A stretch of DNA of 9,370 nucleotides from NCBI GenBank assembly GCA_024244665.1, contig JAAEOI010000475.1:1-9370 (forward strand), read 5' to 3'. Of this stretch, positions 6,370 through 9,370 are shown in pieces. The stretch is from Bacteroidota bacterium (GTDB taxonomy: Bacteria > Bacteroidota > Bacteroidia > Bacteroidales > GCA-2748055). The notes below the pieces were generated by a model. That model was not told the DNA's origin, did not search any database, and was given only the letters and a program-made list of their open reading frames with translations. Position 1 is the first letter of the stretch, and every line of letters starts with the position of its first letter. The position numbers were made by a program, and so were the translations under genes.

Positions 6370-8787
6370 CTAATATCTGCCGGAGATCATGGAGTCGATG
6401 GCTTCATCCATCTCAGGCATCTCATCCACCTGGTACATCAGGCAGCCGGCAGACTCCATTACTGTATCCAGCAGTATGAGAAGCAGATCAGACCGGATCT
6501 CGATCAAAGCAGGCCTGTGTCCTAGTTTAAGTATCTCCTCAACAACTTTTTGCGGCACAGACTCATACATGGACTTTAAATCGGGCACCGGTGAGAGGAT
6601 GGAGCTTGAAAGAATCATGCCATTGTACTTATCCATCAGGAGCAGTACAAATGGAAAATACGCTTTGCTGCCCTTCTCCCTGACCGGAGCAGGGAGCAAG
6701 ATGAGATCGATCTGCAGCTCCTGGCTGGCCTCGGGAAGACTGGAAAGCGCCGCTCTGTCATCATCGGATATGATCACCGAGTATGAGCTCGTGCCCCAAT
6801 CGGGATCCAACAACAAATACTGTTCCTTCCACCTGAATTTGGGTCCTTTACCCGAGGGGACCCTGACCGGGTAGCATTCTTCCGGGGGGTCCTCTAAATC
6901 CCCATTCAGCACAACAAGGACCTGTTGCATCACCAGGAAAAGCTCCACCAGGCTTTCCCTGCCGGGGTACACAGGCATATAACCCGGAACAATTTCTTCA
7001 ATTTGCGGCCAGTTCCCCTTTCCCCGGAAGCGGACCCCGGATTTCTTTATAGCTGCCAGGTCCTCCTTCCCAACTTCCTCCCGGTCTGTAAAGGAGAGCA
7101 TCATTTGCGGAATGCACAACATTCCCCCGGGCATTGTGGATATCCGCATCATGCTCTCTGATGTGTATCCCTGATGGGTCAGACGCTCTACTTCCTCGCG
7201 AAATTCCAGAAAGCCCATAAGCCCCTCGTAGCCTTTATAAAAGGCAAGAGACGGGAACTCCTCGTCAGCTCCCATCACAGAGACAAAATAGACAAGATCC
7301 GATCCGGGCACCTGTACTCCGAATACCTCATCCTCGAAGATGTATTCCCAGGGTGCCTCACTGCAGATGTCCCTGGCCATCATATACAGGTGAAGGTTAA
7401 ACAGAAGCTTATCGTCTTTACTCAGAAGGCGAAGACCCTCCCCGGATAGGGCAGGCAAAGGTTCTGTAATTACCTTCTGCTTTACGGCTGCCTTTTTTCC
7501 TGAGGCCCCCATTTTCTCTGAAACCTTTGGTCCCGGACCTGGTATGCGGCCCATGCTTTCCAATACCGATTCCACAACACTATATGCTGTCTCGGGATCC
7601 ACACCGGTTTTCAGGGCGGCCTGATCAATATCGGGCGATCGCCCCTCATTGAGTTCGGGCATGACCAGGGCGATAAAGGCATTGATTTTCTCCATCATTT
7701 CATCCTCCTCAGGATCAGTCTCTTCCTGAAACATGTCCAGGTATTCATTAAGGACCACTTTCTTTTTCAGGATCTTGTCGACAATGCTTACCATAGACAG
7801 GTTAATCTGCAGATAGGGTTCAGTCGGGTATTCATAACCAAAAGCATTGAATGCCTTCACCAGTGCTTCGAACCCCCGTTGGGTCATGGCGAAGAACAGC
7901 AAGATATGCTTTCCCTCGTCGAAATAAATCTGGGCAAAGTGAGGGTGCTCTTCCCACTGTTTATTGGTGATCCGGTACACCCCGCTTTCGTACTCGGTCC
8001 TGAACTCTTTCTTCAGCCGGGCTGTATCCAGCTTATCCATATCAAATTCGGACAGCAGGTACAGTAGCTGATCTTCTTTATTGAAGTTCATGGGCAAGGT
8101 CGACCCCGAGATCAGCATCATATAGGGCACAGGGTCCAGCTCCACATGGGCCGCAACTTCCTCATAGTCCTCCAGACCGGGATTCAGCTCAGTGGCATAG
8201 AACCAGATGTCGCCCACTTCAAAACTATTATAATAGACAATCGGACCATAGCTCTGCCAGCAGAAGCCATTGAATCCAACAAGGTTAAACCAGAGAGCCG
8301 GATTGCCAGATTCCCTGATATCACTTATCCCGGGCGAATGAAGCAGGTATTGCTTCCCGGTCAACACATCCTCCATGAAATAGAAATCCGCTGCCGGCTC
8401 ATCCACGGTCACACTGAAACTAAAGCGCCATGGCATTTTTCCAGCCTGTTCAAGGTAATCACGCTCCTCCCCCTTAAAACGACCAAGGGCTGGATGCTTC
8501 AAAAACTTCCCCAGCAGTCCGTCCTTCCTGAATACCCTGTGAGCCAGGTACTGGCTCTTCAGCATATTTACATTCTCCCTGCCCAGCTGCTTGCCCACAT
8601 GGCGAAAACGGTCAAAATGCTGCTCCATTTTCTTCTCCATTCCCTGGTGCCCTGCCGCATAATTGATCAGAAAATCATCCACCACATGCTTGGAAATCCT
8701 ACTGGAAAGTTTGCAAAACCTTCTGAGTTCTTCGTATTCCATCGGGTGCATCTCTGCCGAAGGCACTGGAAATTGTTTCTTTGTCAT
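6370..8787 (-). CDS. Large uncharacterised protein, C-terminal half DUF7309/DUF6930-like
   Basis: This is a complete 805-residue frame; two in-frame stops (TAA TAA) lie four codons before the ATG at 8787. There is no signal peptide or convincing membrane helix, so it is probably cytoplasmic. I do not recognise residues 1-355, which are rich in aromatic and acidic residues. An acidic stretch (EETDPEEDE, 355-363) leads to a helical segment (364-412). A Pro/Gly/Lys-rich linker (about 413-440) follows. Residues about 450-625 contain PWEYIFEDEVFGV, FVSVMGADEEFPSLAFYKGYEGL and FRGKGNWPQ, which resemble DUF7309. Residues about 660-800, with FPFVLLLMDKYNGMI and GHRPALIEI, resemble DUF6930. These family names come from memory of sequence style, not from a search. 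No catalytic motif is visible. The gene is convergent with the SNF2 gene, so they are not co-transcribed; a functional link is only possible. Upstream lie a hairpin and a dyad that could regulate it. Confidence 0.9.
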   Translation of the reverse strand: MTKKQFPVPSAEMHPMEYEELRRFCKLSSRISKHVVDDFLINYAAGHQGMEKKMEQHFDRFRHVGKQLGRENVNMLKSQYLAHRVFRKDGLLGKFLKHPALGRFKGEERDYLEQAGKMPWRFSFSVTVDEPAADFYFMEDVLTGKQYLLHSPGISDIRESGNPALWFNLVGFNGFCWQSYGPIVYYNSFEVGDIWFYATELNPGLEDYEEVAAHVELDPVPYMMLISGSTLPMNFNKEDQLLYLLSEFDMDKLDTARLKKEFRTEYESGVYRITNKQWEEHPHFAQIYFDEGKHILLFFAMTQRGFEALVKAFNAFGYEYPTEPYLQINLSMVSIVDKILKKKVVLNEYLDMFQEETDPEEDEMMEKINAFIALVMPELNEGRSPDIDQAALKTGVDPETAYSVVESVLESMGRIPGPGPKVSEKMGASGKKAAVKQKVITEPLPALSGEGLRLLSKDDKLLFNLHLYMMARDICSEAPWEYIFEDEVFGVQVPGSDLVYFVSVMGADEEFPSLAFYKGYEGLMGFLEFREEVERLTHQGYTSESMMRISTMPGGMLCIPQMMLSFTDREEVGKEDLAAIKKSGVRFRGKGNWPQIEEIVPGYMPVYPGRESLVELFLVMQQVLVVLNGDLEDPPEECYPVRVPSGKGPKFRWKEQYLLLDPDWGTSSYSVIISDDDRAALSSLPEASQELQIDLILLPAPVREKGSKAYFPFVLLLMDKYNGMILSSSILSPVPDLKSMYESVPQKVVEEILKLGHRPALIEIRSDLLLILLDTVMESAGCLMYQVDEMPEMDEAIDSMISGRY

Positions 8788-8879
8788 GTGTTCTTATTAT
8801 TCTGGCTTGATTAATTCACTTAAGTTGACATGATATGTATCCCAGGCGAAAACTATTTATAATTTTCAAGTACACTATT

Positions 8880-8913
8880 TTTGGAACAAACCCGATTCCC
8901 CTGGGTTTCCAAA
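8880..8913. promoter_or_regulatory. Bulged hairpin upstream of the 805-residue protein gene
   Basis: TTTGG (8880-8884) and AAACCC (8888-8893) pair with GGGTTT (8903-8908) and CCAAA (8909-8913). This gives 11 base pairs interrupted only by a 3-base bulge (AAC, 8885-8887) and closed by a 9-base loop. It lies 93-126 bases before the start at 8787. No T-run follows on either strand, which argues against a terminator. It could be a structured leader RNA or an operator; no known riboswitch was recognised. Confidence 0.35.
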
Positions 8914-8943
8914 TTCGGATATTCAAAAATACTCATTTATTCG

Positions 8944-8956
8944 TATCTGTCAGATA
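8944..8956. promoter_or_regulatory. Compact dyad, candidate operator
   Basis: TATCTG-T-CAGATA is a perfect dyad with 6-base arms around one central base. It lies about 157-169 bases upstream of the 805-residue protein gene. Its overall form (TATC...GATA) recalls the dyad at 833-847 (TATCCTA-A-TAGGATA), although the inner bases differ. It may be a regulator site or chance. Confidence 0.22.
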
Positions 8957-9107
8957 TGTGCCATTTTGCATATTGGTTGAACGGAGGAATTAAGCGGCTG
9001 GTTTCCACGTCCGGTTTAATGATTTGTTGGACAGCTTCTACTATTCTATAAAATTCCTGAATCTGTCTGGCCCATTGATAGCAACTCGAAGAATCATGGG
9101 TCGGAAA

Positions 9108-9370
9108 TCAAATTTTAACTCCAAGTACAGTGATGTCATCAACCTGCTCGCAATTGGATTCGAGCTTCCAGTCATTCAGCCTTTTCAGGAGCAGGTTCTT
9201 CTGCTGCCTCAAAGGTTTCGTGTGGATCTCATGCAATAACTCACGAAATTGCCTAATCATAAACTTCTTGTCTCGCGGTCCCCCGAACTGATCCTGGAAC
9301 CCGTCTGAGAAAGTATAGAGAACATCGCCGGCATGCAGCTTCATCTGATGTCTCGTGAAGGGGGTTTGCA
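9108..9370 (-). CDS. SpoIIE/PP2C-type serine phosphatase, C-terminal part, cut by window edge
   Basis: The frame is open through the right edge; the first full codon ends at 9368, and 86 residues to the TGA at 9108-9110 are visible. The ATG at 9344 is internal, because the preceding residues QTPFTRHQ fit the family. The fragment shows HQMKLHAGDVLYTFSDGF, followed by DQFGGP and near its end DDITVLGVKI. Known: in SpoIIE/RsbU-type PP2C phosphatases the Asp of SDG and the Asp pair of DDIT belong to the metal-binding active site that removes phosphate from serine or threonine, often on anti-sigma-factor antagonists. In Bacteroidota such domains usually end larger proteins that carry TPR, propeller, GAF or 7TM sensor parts. 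The N-terminal sensor lies outside the window, so the signal is unknown. It is upstream of, and on the same strand as, the 805-residue protein gene, but the 320-base gap makes a shared transcript uncertain. Confidence 0.92.
   Translation of the reverse strand, partial: QTPFTRHQMKLHAGDVLYTFSDGFQDQFGGPRDKKFMIRQFRELLHEIHTKPLRQQKNLLLKRLNDWKLESNCEQVDDITVLGVKI

Larger units (their letters stand above)
8788..9107. other. Intergenic region between two minus-strand genes
   Basis: This 320-base gap separates the 805-residue protein gene from the phosphatase gene; both run leftward. I see no gene in it. It is AT-rich near 8788-8960 and holds a bulged hairpin (8880-8913) and a short dyad (8944-8956), listed separately. 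On the minus strand TAGTTTTC, around 8850, is one base from the Bacteroidota minus-7 consensus TAnnTTTG, but no correctly spaced minus-33 TTTG precedes it. No intrinsic terminator for the phosphatase gene was identified. Confidence 0.6.

Noticed and set aside
8146..8814. 222-codon plus-strand frame opposite the 805-residue protein gene
   Set aside because: It is the antisense of a long, intact minus-strand frame and has a His/Leu-rich composition typical of such shadows.
1005..9050. Shared 11-mer TACTATTCTAT in the two outer intergenic regions (near 1008 and 9039)
   Set aside because: The match does not extend beyond 11 bases, and both regions are AT-rich, so chance is a sufficient explanation.

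Overview
The window looks like chromosomal DNA of a member of the Bacteroidota. The main clues are a secreted protein built of two-component-regulator propeller repeats, a soluble PAS histidine kinase with no adjacent response regulator, a SpoIIE/PP2C-type phosphatase end of the kind common in that phylum, AT-rich gaps between moderately GC-balanced genes, and no clear Shine-Dalgarno sequence in front of the starts. This is inferred from gene content and style; no rRNA or other phylogenetic marker is present.

Layout: (1) 1-711, minus strand, the N-terminal 237 codons of a propeller-repeat sensor protein that runs off the left edge. (2) 712-1228, an AT-rich divergent gap with two overlapping palindromes (820-847) and a smaller dyad (1104-1120). 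(3) 1229-2368, plus strand, a cytoplasmic PAS sensor histidine kinase with a four-cysteine cluster in its PAS region. (4) 2369-2784, a gap that contains what may be a decayed acetyltransferase (GNAT) fragment on the minus strand. (5) 2785-6345, plus strand, an intact 1186-residue bacterial SNF2 ATPase with an N-terminal SWIM zinc finger. (6) 6346-6369, a very short convergent gap filled by a 7-bp-arm inverted repeat. (7) 6370-8787, minus strand, an 805-residue protein of unknown function whose C-terminal half resembles the DUF7309/DUF6930 type. (8) 8788-9107, a gap with a bulged hairpin and a short dyad. (9) 9108-9370, minus strand, the C-terminal 86 residues of a SpoIIE-like phosphatase that enters from the right edge.

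Three of the five genes belong to signal transduction: a propeller sensor, a PAS kinase and a PP2C-type phosphatase. Nothing in the sequence proves that they act together, and each appears to have its own transcription unit. The SNF2 ATPase probably remodels or translocates on DNA-protein or RNA polymerase complexes. Its convergent neighbour is a large, probably soluble protein with no recognisable catalytic motif. No tRNA, rRNA, CRISPR array, insertion sequence or attachment site was recognised. I do not see a clear new defence or mobile system. The best leads are the cysteine-cluster kinase with its palindromic upstream region and the unexplained N-terminal half of the 805-residue protein.
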